Of a stretch of 64,000 nt of DNA, positions 21,034 through 29,276 are shown in pieces. Where the stretch lies: assembly GCF_013179735.1 (NCBI RefSeq), contig NZ_JABMEG010000001.1, positions 2,914,001 through 2,978,000 of the forward strand. Reading direction: 5' to 3'. Both the position numbers and the translations under genes were made by a program. Below the pieces are notes generated by a model. The model saw only the letters and a list, made by a program, of their open reading frames with translations. It did no database searches and was not told where the DNA came from. The DNA is from Permianibacter fluminis (GTDB taxonomy: Bacteria; Pseudomonadota; Gammaproteobacteria; Enterobacterales; Permianibacteraceae). The first letter of the stretch is position 1. Each line of letters starts with the position of its first letter.

Positions 21034-21377
21034 AAAGGCCGTCCCAAATGGTGCGAAAAGGTTAACCGAGCTTTACGTTAACGTAAAGGTAACCCATGCT
21101 GCTCGGACCAGAAAAGACTTTTCGATAAGTCCTTGATTCCCGGCCAAAGAGAGCGCTTTCGAGAGGTGCGCAGCTTATTTTTTATTTAAATAAATCAAAT
21201 AGATAAGTTCGTTATTTAATGTATAGCTCAAGTAATGCCTGAGCTTCTCTTTATAGCCAATTTGTCGTTGCGGCCAGCTAGCGGCTGTACTACGGTTGAT
21301 TCAGGAAACGGCTGCTTGCGGGCGGCTTTGCCCGGGCGTCGCTTCCGGTTTTCTAGCCGAACTTTGAGGTGAGCATC
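21034..21377. other. Divergent regulatory region between liuR and rmf
   Basis: 344 bp without a gene. It contains the LiuR operator near liuR, then a strongly AT-rich tract at about 21176-21230 (TTTTTTATTTAAATAAATC and following) that could be an UP element or promoter for rmf, which is usually stress- and growth-rate-controlled. No ORF of note. Confidence 0.5.
21071..21088. promoter_or_regulatory. LiuR operator
   Basis: CTTTACGTTAACGTAAAG is a perfect 18-bp palindrome matching the known proteobacterial LiuR motif (TTTACGT..ACGTAAA). It lies 38 bp before the liuR ATG, the expected place for a MerR-type regulator to act between -35 and -10. Confidence 0.92.
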
Positions 21378-21551
21378 ATGAAGAGACAAAAGCGTGATCG
21401 CATGAGCCGTGCCCATACCCGGGGCTATCAGGCAGGTTTGGAAGGCAAGTCAAGAGAGGCTTGTCCCTACGCCGTGACTGATGTCCGCGAGCATTGGATA
21501 GGCGGTTGGCGCGAGGCACGAATGAGTCTCGGTGGTGAAAATCTGCTCTGA
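21378..21551 (+). CDS. rmf: Ribosome modulation factor
   Basis: 57-residue basic protein that starts MKRQKRDRMSRAHTRGYQAG and ends with the family core CPYAVTDVREHWIGGWREAR, closely matching E. coli RMF (55 residues). RMF joins 70S ribosomes into inactive 100S dimers in stationary phase. The ATG at 21378 has GAGGTGA six bases before it; a GTG three codons earlier is less likely. Followed directly by a strong terminator, so monocistronic. Confidence 0.96.
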   Translation: MKRQKRDRMSRAHTRGYQAGLEGKSREACPYAVTDVREHWIGGWREARMSLGGENLL

Positions 21552-21582
21552 TCGGCAGGAATCTGCATCTCCAGTCACCTTG

Positions 21583-21607
21583 ACGCGGCCTTCGGGCCGC
21601 GTTTTTT
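21583..21607 (+). terminator. Rho-independent terminator of rmf
   Basis: Stem GCGGCC-TTC-GGGCCGC followed by GTTTTTTA, 32 bp after the rmf stop. Confidence 0.92.
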
Positions 21608-21662
21608 ATGTCTTGACGCTTCATCCGCACAAAAGCTTCCGGTATTCTTGCCGCCCCGCGCC

Positions 21663-21752
21663 GGAGAGATGGCAGAGCGGTTGAATGCACCGGTCTTGAA
21701 AACCGGCGACGGCGTAAGTCGTCCGTGGGTTCGAATCCCACTCTCTCCGCCA
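21663..21752 (+). tRNA. tRNA-Ser (anticodon TGA)
   Basis: Acceptor GGAGAGA pairs with TCTCTCC, the anticodon stem-loop is CCGGT-CTTGAAA-ACCGG giving anticodon TGA, a long variable arm (GACGGCGTAAGTCGTC) marks a class II tRNA, and GGTTCGAATCC is the T arm. CCA is encoded. Confidence 0.96.
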
Positions 21753-22060
21753 CCCTTGTTTTGTATTACCTCCAAATTAATTATCAGCGCTTGCTGCCAA
21801 CTCAGCATTTCGCCGGTATCAGTGCCTGCCCAAATCGTTCAAAGTTTCATCAAATCGCTGATAAAACGGCCGGTCCCTGCATGACCGTTCGTTTCGTTGA
21901 CCGGGGTACCCGGTCAACGGCGATCTCTTGTGCTTGTCACTCGTCGCCGGGCGCAGTAACGTAGCCCGACCGGCACGATGGTCTTCCGCACGAAAATGAC
22001 CCCGTTGTTCTGCCGGTGCATGCCGTTCATGAAGTCCATTTGCATCAGGGGAGAATCATT
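21753..22060. other. Intergenic region with strong inverted repeat before uvrY
   Basis: 308 bp with no gene seen. The only clear structure is a perfect 11-bp inverted repeat with a 3-base loop at 21895-21919 (CGTTGACCGGG-GTA-CCCGGTCAACG), without a T run. It could be an operator or an RNA hairpin in the uvrY leader. Confidence 0.5.
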
Positions 22061-22705
22061 GTGATCAAAGTGCTGCTCGCAGACGATCACGATTTAGTGC
22101 GGACCGGTGTCAAACGTCTGCTGGAAGACGCGGGCGATATCAAAGTCATTGGCGAAGCGGCAACCGGTGAGGATGCCATCAAGCTTGCGCGCGAACTGAA
22201 ACCGCAAGTCGTGCTGATGGATGCCAACATGCCCGGCATCGGTGGTCTGGAAGCGACCAAGCGCATTTTGCGACAAGTGCCGGAGGCCAAAGTTATTGCC
22301 TTGACCGTGCACGGTGACGAACCATTTCCGTCGAAATTCCTGCAGGCTGGCGCGCACGGTTATCTGACCAAGGGCGCGGATGTGCAGGAGATGGTGCGGG
22401 CGATTCGGCAGGTTGCCGGCGGCCGTCGTTATATTGCGGCGGATGTCGCTCAGCAAATGGCGTTGCGCCAAGTGACCGACGACACCGAGAGCCCGTTCGA
22501 GTTGCTGTCCGAGCGGGAAACCCAGGTGATGCTGATGGTTACGCAGGGCTGCAAGGTTCAAGACATTGCTGACAAACTTTGCCTGTCACCAAAAACCGTC
22601 AACAGCTATCGCTATCGTCTGTTTGAAAAACTGAAAGTCACCAGCGATGTCGAATTGACCCACCTGGCCATTCGTCATGGCGTGGTCCAGACCCAGGCCG
22701 GCTAG
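22061..22705 (+). CDS. uvrY: LuxR-type response regulator UvrY/GacA
   Basis: 214-residue response regulator. The receiver starts VIKVLLADDHDLVRTGVKRL with phospho-Asp in VVLMDANMPGIGGLEA and Lys in YLTKGA; the C-terminal LuxR helix-turn-helix is LSERETQVMLMVTQGCKVQD with LSPKTVNSYRYR. A GTG at 22061 with AGGGGAG upstream fits the family N-terminus. Known homologues, with BarA/GacS, drive csrB/rsm small RNAs and carbon storage control. It is followed by uvrC, the arrangement conserved in gammaproteobacteria. Confidence 0.95.
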   Translation: MIKVLLADDHDLVRTGVKRLLEDAGDIKVIGEAATGEDAIKLARELKPQVVLMDANMPGIGGLEATKRILRQVPEAKVIALTVHGDEPFPSKFLQAGAHGYLTKGADVQEMVRAIRQVAGGRRYIAADVAQQMALRQVTDDTESPFELLSERETQVMLMVTQGCKVQDIADKLCLSPKTVNSYRYRLFEKLKVTSDVELTHLAIRHGVVQTQAG

Positions 22706-22735
22706 CGACTCCCCGATTTTGCCTCACGGCCAGCC

Positions 22736-22768
22736 AACACCAGCGCTCTTCAGCGCTGGTGTTGTTTT
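22736..22768 (+). terminator. Terminator hairpin between uvrY and uvrC
   Basis: AACACCAGCGCT-CTTC-AGCGCTGGTGTT is a perfect 12-bp stem followed by GTTTTC. It lies 31 bp after uvrY and argues against starting uvrC at the TTG inside it. Confidence 0.8.
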
Positions 22769-22836
22769 CACAGACCGAATTTTCAGAGACCGAAATTTCG
22801 GAAGCCGTAACTTGTGACTCCACCCACACTGACATC

Positions 22837-24690
22837 ATGGCTGACGAGCTGACTCAACCCAAACCGATCCTGATGGATGATCCGGAACGCTTGCGCGAGC
22901 TGTTGAAACTGCTCACCAGCGAGCCCGGCGTCTATCGCATGCTGGCGGCCTCAGGCGAGGTGCTTTATGTCGGCAAGGCCAAGAACCTCAAGAAACGGGT
23001 CAGCAGCTATTTCCGTCGCGAACACGACAGCGTCAAGACCGAGGTGCTGGTCAGCCAGATTGCCGATGTCAGCATCACCATCACGCATTCGGAAAGCGAA
23101 GCGCTGGTGTTGGAATACAACCTGATTCAGGAATTGCAGCCGCACTTCAACATCCTGTTGCGCGATGACAAATCCTATCCGTATGTTTTTCTGTCTGGCG
23201 AAACTTATCCGCGGCTGGCGATTCATCGTGGCCCGCGCAAGGAAAAAGGCCGCTATTTTGGCCCGTTTCCCAGCGCGGGCGCGGTCCGACAAAGCCTGTT
23301 GTTACTGCAAAAACTGTTCAAGGTCCGGCAATGCGAGAACAGTTATTTTGCCAACCGGACCCGGCCCTGCCTGCAATATCAGATTGGCCGCTGTACCGCG
23401 CCCTGCGTGGGCTATGTCACACCGGAAGAATATGACCGCGATGTCCGCCTGACGGCGATGTTTTACGAGGGCCGTAATCAGGATGTGATCAGCGAGCTTG
23501 CCCAGCGCATGGAGCAATCGGCCGCCGCGCTAGAATTTGAGAAAGCCGCGCAGCTGCGCGATCAGATTGGTCAGTTGCGCCGCGTGCTGGACCGGCAGCG
23601 AGTCTCGGCCGACAGCGGCGATGTCGATGTGGTCGCCGGCGTGATCGAAAAAGGCCTGGCTTGCGTCTATGTGTTGTACGTGCGCGATGGCCGGGTCAGC
23701 GGCAGCCATTGTGCGATGCCGAGCTTGCCGGCCGGCGCCGATGTCGATGATCTGATCGACGCCTTCCTGAACCAGTTTTATCTGGCCGAGCGCGATATTC
23801 CCCGCGAAATCATTCACAACGCCAGCGAATTTGATGGCGAATCGCTGACCGTGCTGCTGGAGCAACGCGCTGGCCGCAAATTGCGGATCGCCAACTCCGT
23901 TCGTGGTGATCGGGCCGCCTGGCTGCAGATGGCGGAAAAGAATGCCCAGAACAGCATCGCCAGCCGGTTTGCCCAGCAAGCCGAAGGCCAGAAGCGGGGC
24001 GAGCAGATGCGCGAACTGTTTGCGCTGGATGTGGTGCCACAACGGTTTGAGTGCTTCGACATCAGTCACACGATGGGCGAGCAGACGGTCGCTTCCTGCG
24101 TGGTGTTTGATTTGAACGGCCCGCGCAAAAGCGATTATCGCCGATTCAATATCGAAGGCATTACCGGCGGCGATGATTACGCCGCCATGTATCAGGCGCT
24201 GTCACGTCGTTACGCCCGGCTCAAACGTGGCGAAGGGCAGTTGCCTGACGTCTTGTTCATCGACGGTGGCCCGGGCCAGTTGGCGCAGGCGGAAAAAATC
24301 CTCGAAGAAATGCAAATTGAAAATGTGCTGGCGGTTGGCATCAGCAAAGGGCCGGATCGCCGGGCCGGGCAGGAAGAACTGCACCTGTCGGGTCAGGCCG
24401 CGCCAATCCAGCTGCCGCCAGACGCCATGCTGCTGCATTTCATTCAGCAGATCCGCGATGAGGCGCATCGCTTTGCCATCACTGGGCACCGCGCCCGCCG
24501 TGACAAGAAGCGCAGCCGCTCGCCGCTGGAGGGCATCGACGGCGTCGGCCCGCAGCGACGGCGTGAGCTGTTGCGCCGTTTTGGTGGCCTGCAGGAACTG
24601 TTGAAGGCGGGGGTCGATGACATTGCCGCAGTGCCGGGCATCAGCCGCACGCTGGCCGAGCGCATCCATGCGGCGCTGCATGCCAGCTGA
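22837..24690 (+). CDS. uvrC: Excinuclease ABC subunit C
   Basis: 617-residue UvrC, which makes both incisions in nucleotide-excision repair. Domains: GIY-YIG nuclease (TSEPGVYRMLAASGEVLYVG with KAKNLKKRVSSYF), a Cys-rich YQIGRCTAPCVGYV segment, UVR motif (EFEKAAQLRDQIGQLRRVLD), an RNase H-like endonuclease half (FDISHTMGEQTVASCVVF; DVLFIDGGPGQL), and C-terminal tandem helix-hairpin-helix (LEGIDGVGPQRRRELLRRFG; VPGISRTLAERIH). The frame is open further upstream, but that part runs into a terminator; ATG at 22837 is the best compromise, with 22873 the alternative. Confidence 0.96.
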   Translation: MADELTQPKPILMDDPERLRELLKLLTSEPGVYRMLAASGEVLYVGKAKNLKKRVSSYFRREHDSVKTEVLVSQIADVSITITHSESEALVLEYNLIQELQPHFNILLRDDKSYPYVFLSGETYPRLAIHRGPRKEKGRYFGPFPSAGAVRQSLLLLQKLFKVRQCENSYFANRTRPCLQYQIGRCTAPCVGYVTPEEYDRDVRLTAMFYEGRNQDVISELAQRMEQSAAALEFEKAAQLRDQIGQLRRVLDRQRVSADSGDVDVVAGVIEKGLACVYVLYVRDGRVSGSHCAMPSLPAGADVDDLIDAFLNQFYLAERDIPREIIHNASEFDGESLTVLLEQRAGRKLRIANSVRGDRAAWLQMAEKNAQNSIASRFAQQAEGQKRGEQMRELFALDVVPQRFECFDISHTMGEQTVASCVVFDLNGPRKSDYRRFNIEGITGGDDYAAMYQALSRRYARLKRGEGQLPDVLFIDGGPGQLAQAEKILEEMQIENVLAVGISKGPDRRAGQEELHLSGQAAPIQLPPDAMLLHFIQQIRDEAHRFAITGHRARRDKKRSRSPLEGIDGVGPQRRRELLRRFGGLQELLKAGVDDIAAVPGISRTLAERIHAALHAS

Positions 24691-24863
24691 AGACTCACGC
24701 TGCTGCCAACAGCTAACCACGCCATAACAGACAGCAGGCCGCGCCGACGAACCACAGGATTGCCAGCCTTTCCCGAGCAAAACCGGGCTTGAACTGGCAT
24801 ACTGAATAGCACTACAAGTCGTGCTTGCGGATGCAGCGAGCCGGCCCAGAAATACGGACCTGT

Positions 24864-25424
24864 ATGACCATCCCGAACATCCTGACGCTGTTGCGCATTG
24901 CGCTGATCCCGGCGTTCGTCATCTGCTTTTACCTGCCCTGGCAATGGCATTACCTGCTGACCGCCTCGATTTTCGCCTTGGCCAGCGCCACCGACTGGCT
25001 CGATGGTTACATTGCCCGCAAACTGGGCCAGACCTCGCCGCTCGGCGCGTTTCTGGACCCAGTCGCCGACAAATTGATGGTTGCCGTGGCTCTGGTCATG
25101 CTGGTCGAACGCCATGCCAGCCCCTGGCTGGCAGTGCCGGCCTATGTGATCATTTCGCGGGAAATCACCATTTCGGCGCTGCGGGAATGGATGGCCGAGC
25201 TCGGCAATCGGGCAATGGTCAAAGTCTCGATGATTGGCAAAATAAAGACAGCGTGCCAGATGCTGGCCATTGTTATCCTGCTGGCCAATCCGCCGGGCTG
25301 GGATCACTGGTGGGTGCGGGTCGGCCATGTGTTATTGGATGTCGCGGTGGTTTTCACCCTGTGGTCGATGTTTGTCTACCTGCGCGCGGCTTGGCCAACA
25401 CTGCGCGCAAATGCTGGAAAATAA
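24864..25424 (+). CDS. pgsA: CDP-diacylglycerol-glycerol-3-phosphate phosphatidyltransferase
   Basis: 186-residue integral membrane enzyme making phosphatidylglycerol phosphate. The CDP-alcohol phosphotransferase motif is complete: ATDWLDGYIARKLGQTSPLG with AFLDPVADK (D-G-x2-A-R-x8-G-x3-D-x3-D). Start MTIPNILTLLR matches E. coli PgsA. The tRNA cluster follows 86 bp downstream, as in E. coli pgsA-glyW-cysT-leuZ. Confidence 0.96.
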   Translation: MTIPNILTLLRIALIPAFVICFYLPWQWHYLLTASIFALASATDWLDGYIARKLGQTSPLGAFLDPVADKLMVAVALVMLVERHASPWLAVPAYVIISREITISALREWMAELGNRAMVKVSMIGKIKTACQMLAIVILLANPPGWDHWWVRVGHVLLDVAVVFTLWSMFVYLRAAWPTLRANAGK

Positions 25425-25510
25425 AGCTGTTTATGCTTTAACCAGCCGGAAAAAATCCCTGTAACTTCGCTTGACAGGGGACCGGCAACCAGTAAAATGC
25501 GCCCCGCATT

Positions 25511-25586
<76 letters not shown>

Positions 25587-25719
25587 GAATTTTCGGTAGT
25601 TGCCGGCTGTTGGCCGACGCTACTGGCAGAAACCTCGGCACCGAGACGAATGCAGCACAAGTCCACGCCGGGGTTTTTTATTTGAGTACGGCAGTAAAGT
25701 TGGAAACATAGCGTGCCAC

Positions 25720-25793
25720 GGCGGGGTGGCAGAGTGGTCATGCAGCGGACTGCAAATCCGTGTACGCCGGTTCGATTCCGACCTCCGCCTCCA
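25720..25793 (+). tRNA. tRNA-Cys (anticodon GCA)
   Basis: 74 nt with encoded CCA. Acceptor GGCGGGG/CTCCGCC (one G-T pair), anticodon stem-loop GGACTGCAAATCC giving GCA, T loop GGTTCGATTCC. Confidence 0.97.
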
Positions 25794-25877
25794 TGTTTTT
25801 CAACAAAATCCGGTTTTCAGCAGTACCCGGCGCTATGCTGTAGCAATACAGATGAAAGCCGAATGACCAAGCAGTTT

Positions 25878-25953
<76 letters not shown>

Positions 25954-26195
25954 AATTCAGCATCGAACGATGCCGACACAAAGCCCCGTTGATCGGGGCT
26001 TTGTGCTTTCTGTGGTTGGCATTGCCAATGTTGTCCGCGTGGTCTGTGCGCAACGGCTGGTTCAAACCAATCGTGACGTAACACCGACAGAGCAATCGCC
26101 GGCATCCAGACCTCTCGGTGATTGCGGTAAGTTTCCCGACAAAATTGCGTTAGTGATTGCCGCAATCAGATGGCCTGATTATCATGCCTGCGCGT

Positions 26196-26286
26196 GCCCG
26201 GGTGGCGAAATAGGTAGACGCAACGGACTTAAAATCCGTCACCGCCTCATAGCGGTATACCGGTTCGATTCCGGTCCCGGGCACCA
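26196..26286 (+). tRNA. tRNA-Leu (anticodon TAA)
   Basis: Class II tRNA of 91 nt with encoded CCA: acceptor GCCCGGG/CCCGGGC, anticodon arm CGGACTTAAAATCCG giving TAA, variable arm CACCGCCTCATAGCGGT, T arm CCGGTTCGATTCCGG. Confidence 0.96.
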
Positions 26287-26305
26287 TCTCCTTCATTTGC
26301 TTTCG

Positions 26306-26845
26306 TTAACGCCGCAGCAAATCCACCGCATCCAGAACCCGCAATTCACGCTCGCGGTCATCGTGTTCATCTTCCAGATCATCACGTTCGCGACGCAGCT
26401 GACGACGCTTGTCATCGCTTAAATCTTTTTGCGCCAATTCACTGTCTATCGCGGCAATGCGACTGTCGATCTGTTCGAGCGCTTGCTCGACTTCAAAAAT
26501 CTTGTAGCCAAACCGGTACTGGCGCAGAAACTCGGCGTCGAGACCCGCCGGGCACACATTGCCGTAGCTGCCGCCACTGCGACCAACGCGAGCGCCATTT
26601 TCTGGCGTGCAGTATTTCAGCAGGCCCTGATCTCGACCTTGCCGGTAACGTTCGCCATCAATGTTGATCCCAAACTCTGAACACGCCTCGCGATGCTCAC
26701 TCAGGCGCGACAAGCTTTGGCCATTTTCGCCATCCTGCAGACCGACGCCATACCAGTCGCCGCTACGGCAGTCAGTTTCCGACAATGTCGCGCAACCGGA
26801 CAGGGCGAGCAGCAGCAACAGGCCTAGACAGAACATACGCTTCAC
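26306..26845 (-). CDS. DUF2799-like lipoprotein
   Basis: 179-residue predicted outer-membrane lipoprotein. The signal peptide MKRMFCLGLLLLLALSGC ends in the lipobox LSGC with the acylated Cys at residue 18. The mature part has GDWYGVGLQDGENGQSLSRL and CSEFGINIDGERYRQGRDQG, a repeated pattern I associate with DUF2799 proteins, and the last 60 residues form a strongly charged coiled coil (LAQKDLSDDKRRQLRRERDD). Function unknown. It is convergent with the tRNA cluster. Confidence 0.85.
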   Translation of the reverse strand: MKRMFCLGLLLLLALSGCATLSETDCRSGDWYGVGLQDGENGQSLSRLSEHREACSEFGINIDGERYRQGRDQGLLKYCTPENGARVGRSGGSYGNVCPAGLDAEFLRQYRFGYKIFEVEQALEQIDSRIAAIDSELAQKDLSDDKRRQLRRERDDLEDEHDDRERELRVLDAVDLLRR

Positions 26846-26974
26846 GATAAGAACGCTCCATGTGATTGGCCGGCGAGGACATCAGTAATGGTCGCCGGCG
26901 GCGGCTGCCAATGTAGCAGAACCGAAATGGGAACCCGATAGGCCGTTGCCTGAGAGTTGCGGCATTCACCTGAA

Positions 26975-26988
26975 CTGATGCGGATCAA
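26975..26988. promoter_or_regulatory. FNR/ANR box before the chorismate mutase-DGC gene
   Basis: CTGATGCGGATCAA differs from the FNR consensus TTGAT-N4-ATCAA only at the first base. A -10-like TACCAT lies at 27011-27016, the exact spacing of a class II FNR promoter (site centred at -41.5), which would put the start of transcription at or next to the ATG at 27023. Confidence 0.75.
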
Positions 26989-27022
26989 CTACCGCCGTGT
27001 TGGCCGTCTTTACCATATCGAC

Positions 27023-27712
27023 ATGACGACCCATCATCCCGACCCCGAGCCGCTACGTGCATTGCGACAGCGTATCGATCAGCTGGACCAACAGCTACTC
27101 GCGCTGCTGGTTGAGCGGTTCGCGCTGGTTCGGCAAATCGGGCCATTGAAAGCCAGCGCAGCGGCAATCCCAGCATACGAGCGTTTGCTGCCCATGCTCA
27201 CGCAGCGAGGCGAGCAGGCCGTCAGTCTGGGCTTGAGTCGCGAATTTGCCGTCAAACTGTTTGAACACATTGCCCATCACGCCATGGCGGTACAACGCCA
27301 GCAGCGGACGGAAACCACCTCCGGCCCGACCGCGACAGTCCTGCCGCTGGTTTACAGCTGCTCCGGCTGCTCAAGCTCCGCGCAATTGGCGAATGATCTG
27401 GCGTTGGCGCTGGACCGTGAACAGGTCGCGGAAATGTCCTGCATTGCTGGGGTCGGTGGCGATGTGCCGGCTTTGGTCAAGACGGCAAGCACCGGCCGTC
27501 CGATACTGGCGATCGATGGCTGCTCGCGGCACTGTGTTCGCAAATGCCTGCAGCGCCACGGCATCTCGCCGGAGCAACACCTTGTGCTCAGCAAGCTGGG
27601 CATCGGCAAACGACTGCATCAGCATTATCACGCCGATGAAATGCTGCTCGCCAAACAGCAGCTCATCGCCATGCTGAAACCAGCAACCGATGAGAGTGAA
27701 GCCACGACATGA
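27023..27712 (+). CDS. Chorismate mutase-like/DGC-domain fusion protein
   Basis: 229-residue two-domain protein. Residues 8-95 look like an AroQ chorismate mutase: RALRQRIDQLDQQLLALLVE with active-site counterparts Arg15, Arg32, Lys43, Arg54 and Gln91/93; Asp48/Glu52 of the E. coli enzyme have no obvious match, so activity is uncertain. Residues 108-215 are a DGC domain, a putative zinc-binding fold: CSGCSSS, MSCIAGVGG and IDGCSRHCVRKC (Cys113, 116, 140, 167, 171, 175). I recognise no named gene for this fusion. It lies 46 bp before ubiT and divergent from nothing; ubiV/ubiU converge from the other side. An FNR box sits just upstream. A role in supplying prephenate to UbiUV is inference. Confidence 0.75.
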   Translation: MTTHHPDPEPLRALRQRIDQLDQQLLALLVERFALVRQIGPLKASAAAIPAYERLLPMLTQRGEQAVSLGLSREFAVKLFEHIAHHAMAVQRQQRTETTSGPTATVLPLVYSCSGCSSSAQLANDLALALDREQVAEMSCIAGVGGDVPALVKTASTGRPILAIDGCSRHCVRKCLQRHGISPEQHLVLSKLGIGKRLHQHYHADEMLLAKQQLIAMLKPATDESEATT

Positions 27713-27758
27713 TCGCGCAGGGGCCGAGCCGGCCATGAATTGACACAAAGAGGCACCA

Positions 27759-28238
27759 GTGTCCGCAAGACATATCGAACAGGCGCTGCCCGTGCTGACG
27801 CAACTGCTGCCACCGCTGCTGGTGCAGCAGGTGGTCGGTACCGTGTTGAATCGGGTATTGGCGCCGGCATTGGCGGCCAATGCACTGGCTGAATTGCAGG
27901 GCCGCTGGTTGGCGATTGACTGTCGTGAATTTGCTTATCCCATCCGCATCAGCCGTACTCCATCGGAGCTATCGGCTCCAATACAATCGACCCCGGCGCA
28001 ATCACCCCCAACGCTATTGGTCTCAACAAGACAGGGTCCGACTGATGCCAGCATCCGTGGCGATCTGGCTGCGTTTCTGAGTTTGCTACGCCAGGACTGC
28101 GATCCGGATACCTTGTTTTTTCAGCGCAAACTGGTCATGCAGGGGGATACCGAGTTGGCATTGTCCGTGAAGAATTTTCTCGATACCGTCGATCGCGACC
28201 AGCTACCGGTGTGGTTACGCAAGCCGCTTGGCATGTAG
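27759..28238 (+). CDS. ubiT: SCP2-domain accessory factor UbiT
   Basis: 159-residue SCP2 sterol-binding fold protein (LPVLTQLLPPLLVQQVVGTV at the start; SIRGDLAAFLSLLRQDCDPD, then LFFQRKLVMQGDTELALSVK near the end), the YhbT family. UbiT is needed with UbiU and UbiV for oxygen-independent ubiquinone synthesis and is thought to bind the lipid intermediates. It starts with GTG after AGAGG. It is slightly shorter than E. coli UbiT. Co-transcribed with the mutase-DGC gene. Confidence 0.9.
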   Translation: MSARHIEQALPVLTQLLPPLLVQQVVGTVLNRVLAPALAANALAELQGRWLAIDCREFAYPIRISRTPSELSAPIQSTPAQSPPTLLVSTRQGPTDASIRGDLAAFLSLLRQDCDPDTLFFQRKLVMQGDTELALSVKNFLDTVDRDQLPVWLRKPLGM

Positions 28239-28357
28239 TTCGTTTTACTGTTTGGAATTTTGTTTCGAATTTTGCTAGGTGTCTCGACAGGCATATTGCT
28301 AAGCCAGCCACTGCGGAACTTGATCAGTGCCAAGCGCAGCCGATCAAAATCAGCCGA

Positions 28358-29269
28358 TCAAACTTCCGCGACATGAATCATGCCCGGCTTGCCAAACCAA
28401 TAGCCATTGCAATCGTCAGTGCCACCTGCGTTCTGATCAGGCGAGGTTTGTGCCTTCATGCTGGCAGCAAAGTCGCGTATCCGTTGCAGGCAGCCAGTTG
28501 AGGTGGGGCTGAAGCGAAACGCGCTTACGCCGCGTTGCTGCATGTCTTGCCAGCTGGCACGCAAATCCAGACAACGCGCCGATTGGGTTTGAATACCGTT
28601 TAAGGTAAACAGCGCTTCACCGTCCTGACTGTAGACCGGCAGACCATCCGGGTCTGCAAGGCAGCGAAATTCGCAGCGGTCTTTCGGCAGGTTGTGGTGG
28701 CGCGCCGTGAAGCAACGCGCGGAATGCGCCAGCGGCATCAGGCCATGGCCAAACACCTCCAGTTCGGGCAGCGCTTCCTGACTCAGCGCTTGCGCTTCCT
28801 GCTGAATCTGCTGCAACTGTTCGCGCGACAGCTCCAGTGGCAGCAGCCAGCGGCACAAGCCTTGTTTCTGTAGAAATCGCAGTGCGCGGCCGTTGTACAG
28901 ATTGATGTGCGGACCGCTGACAAACGGCAGGCCGCGCTCACTGCAAAATTGCACGGCGGCCATGTCATTGGCTTCAACGAGGAATTCTCCGTTGTGACAG
29001 GCACGCTCGACGCTGCTCAATTCGGATTGCGCTTCAATCAACGTCAAGGTCGACATCACAACCTGCTTACCGGCAGCGCTCAGTTGCCCGGCGAGCTCCA
29101 GCCATTCGCCCCAGCGCAGGCTGCGACGTTTGCTGCACACCACCTCACCCAAATAGACCGTAGTCAACGGCAGGTCGGCAACCGCCGCGTAAAACGACTG
29201 CAGCTGCGGTTTGTCCCAGTAATACAGCACCGGGCCGAGGCTGATTTGCAGGGCAGGGATATGACTCAT
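28358..29269 (-). CDS. ubiV: O2-independent ubiquinone hydroxylation protein UbiV
   Basis: 303-residue U32 'peptidase'-family protein (YhbV). Four cysteines at 45, 186, 199 and 203 have the same spacing as the 4Fe-4S ligands of E. coli UbiV (39, 180, 193, 197). Also seen are LGPVLYYWDKPQLQSFYAAV and LPFVSGPHINLYNGRAL. With UbiU it forms the complex that hydroxylates the ring without oxygen. Start MSHIPALQIS has GAGGA upstream and lies 7 bp after ubiU. Confidence 0.94.
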   Translation of the reverse strand: MSHIPALQISLGPVLYYWDKPQLQSFYAAVADLPLTTVYLGEVVCSKRRSLRWGEWLELAGQLSAAGKQVVMSTLTLIEAQSELSSVERACHNGEFLVEANDMAAVQFCSERGLPFVSGPHINLYNGRALRFLQKQGLCRWLLPLELSREQLQQIQQEAQALSQEALPELEVFGHGLMPLAHSARCFTARHHNLPKDRCEFRCLADPDGLPVYSQDGEALFTLNGIQTQSARCLDLRASWQDMQQRGVSAFRFSPTSTGCLQRIRDFAASMKAQTSPDQNAGGTDDCNGYWFGKPGMIHVAEV

Positions 29270-29276
29270 GAAATCC

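Noticed and set aside
28337-28362. Two copies of CAGCCGATCAAA
   Set aside because: Only two short copies at the end of ubiV; too little to call a repeat element or CRISPR.
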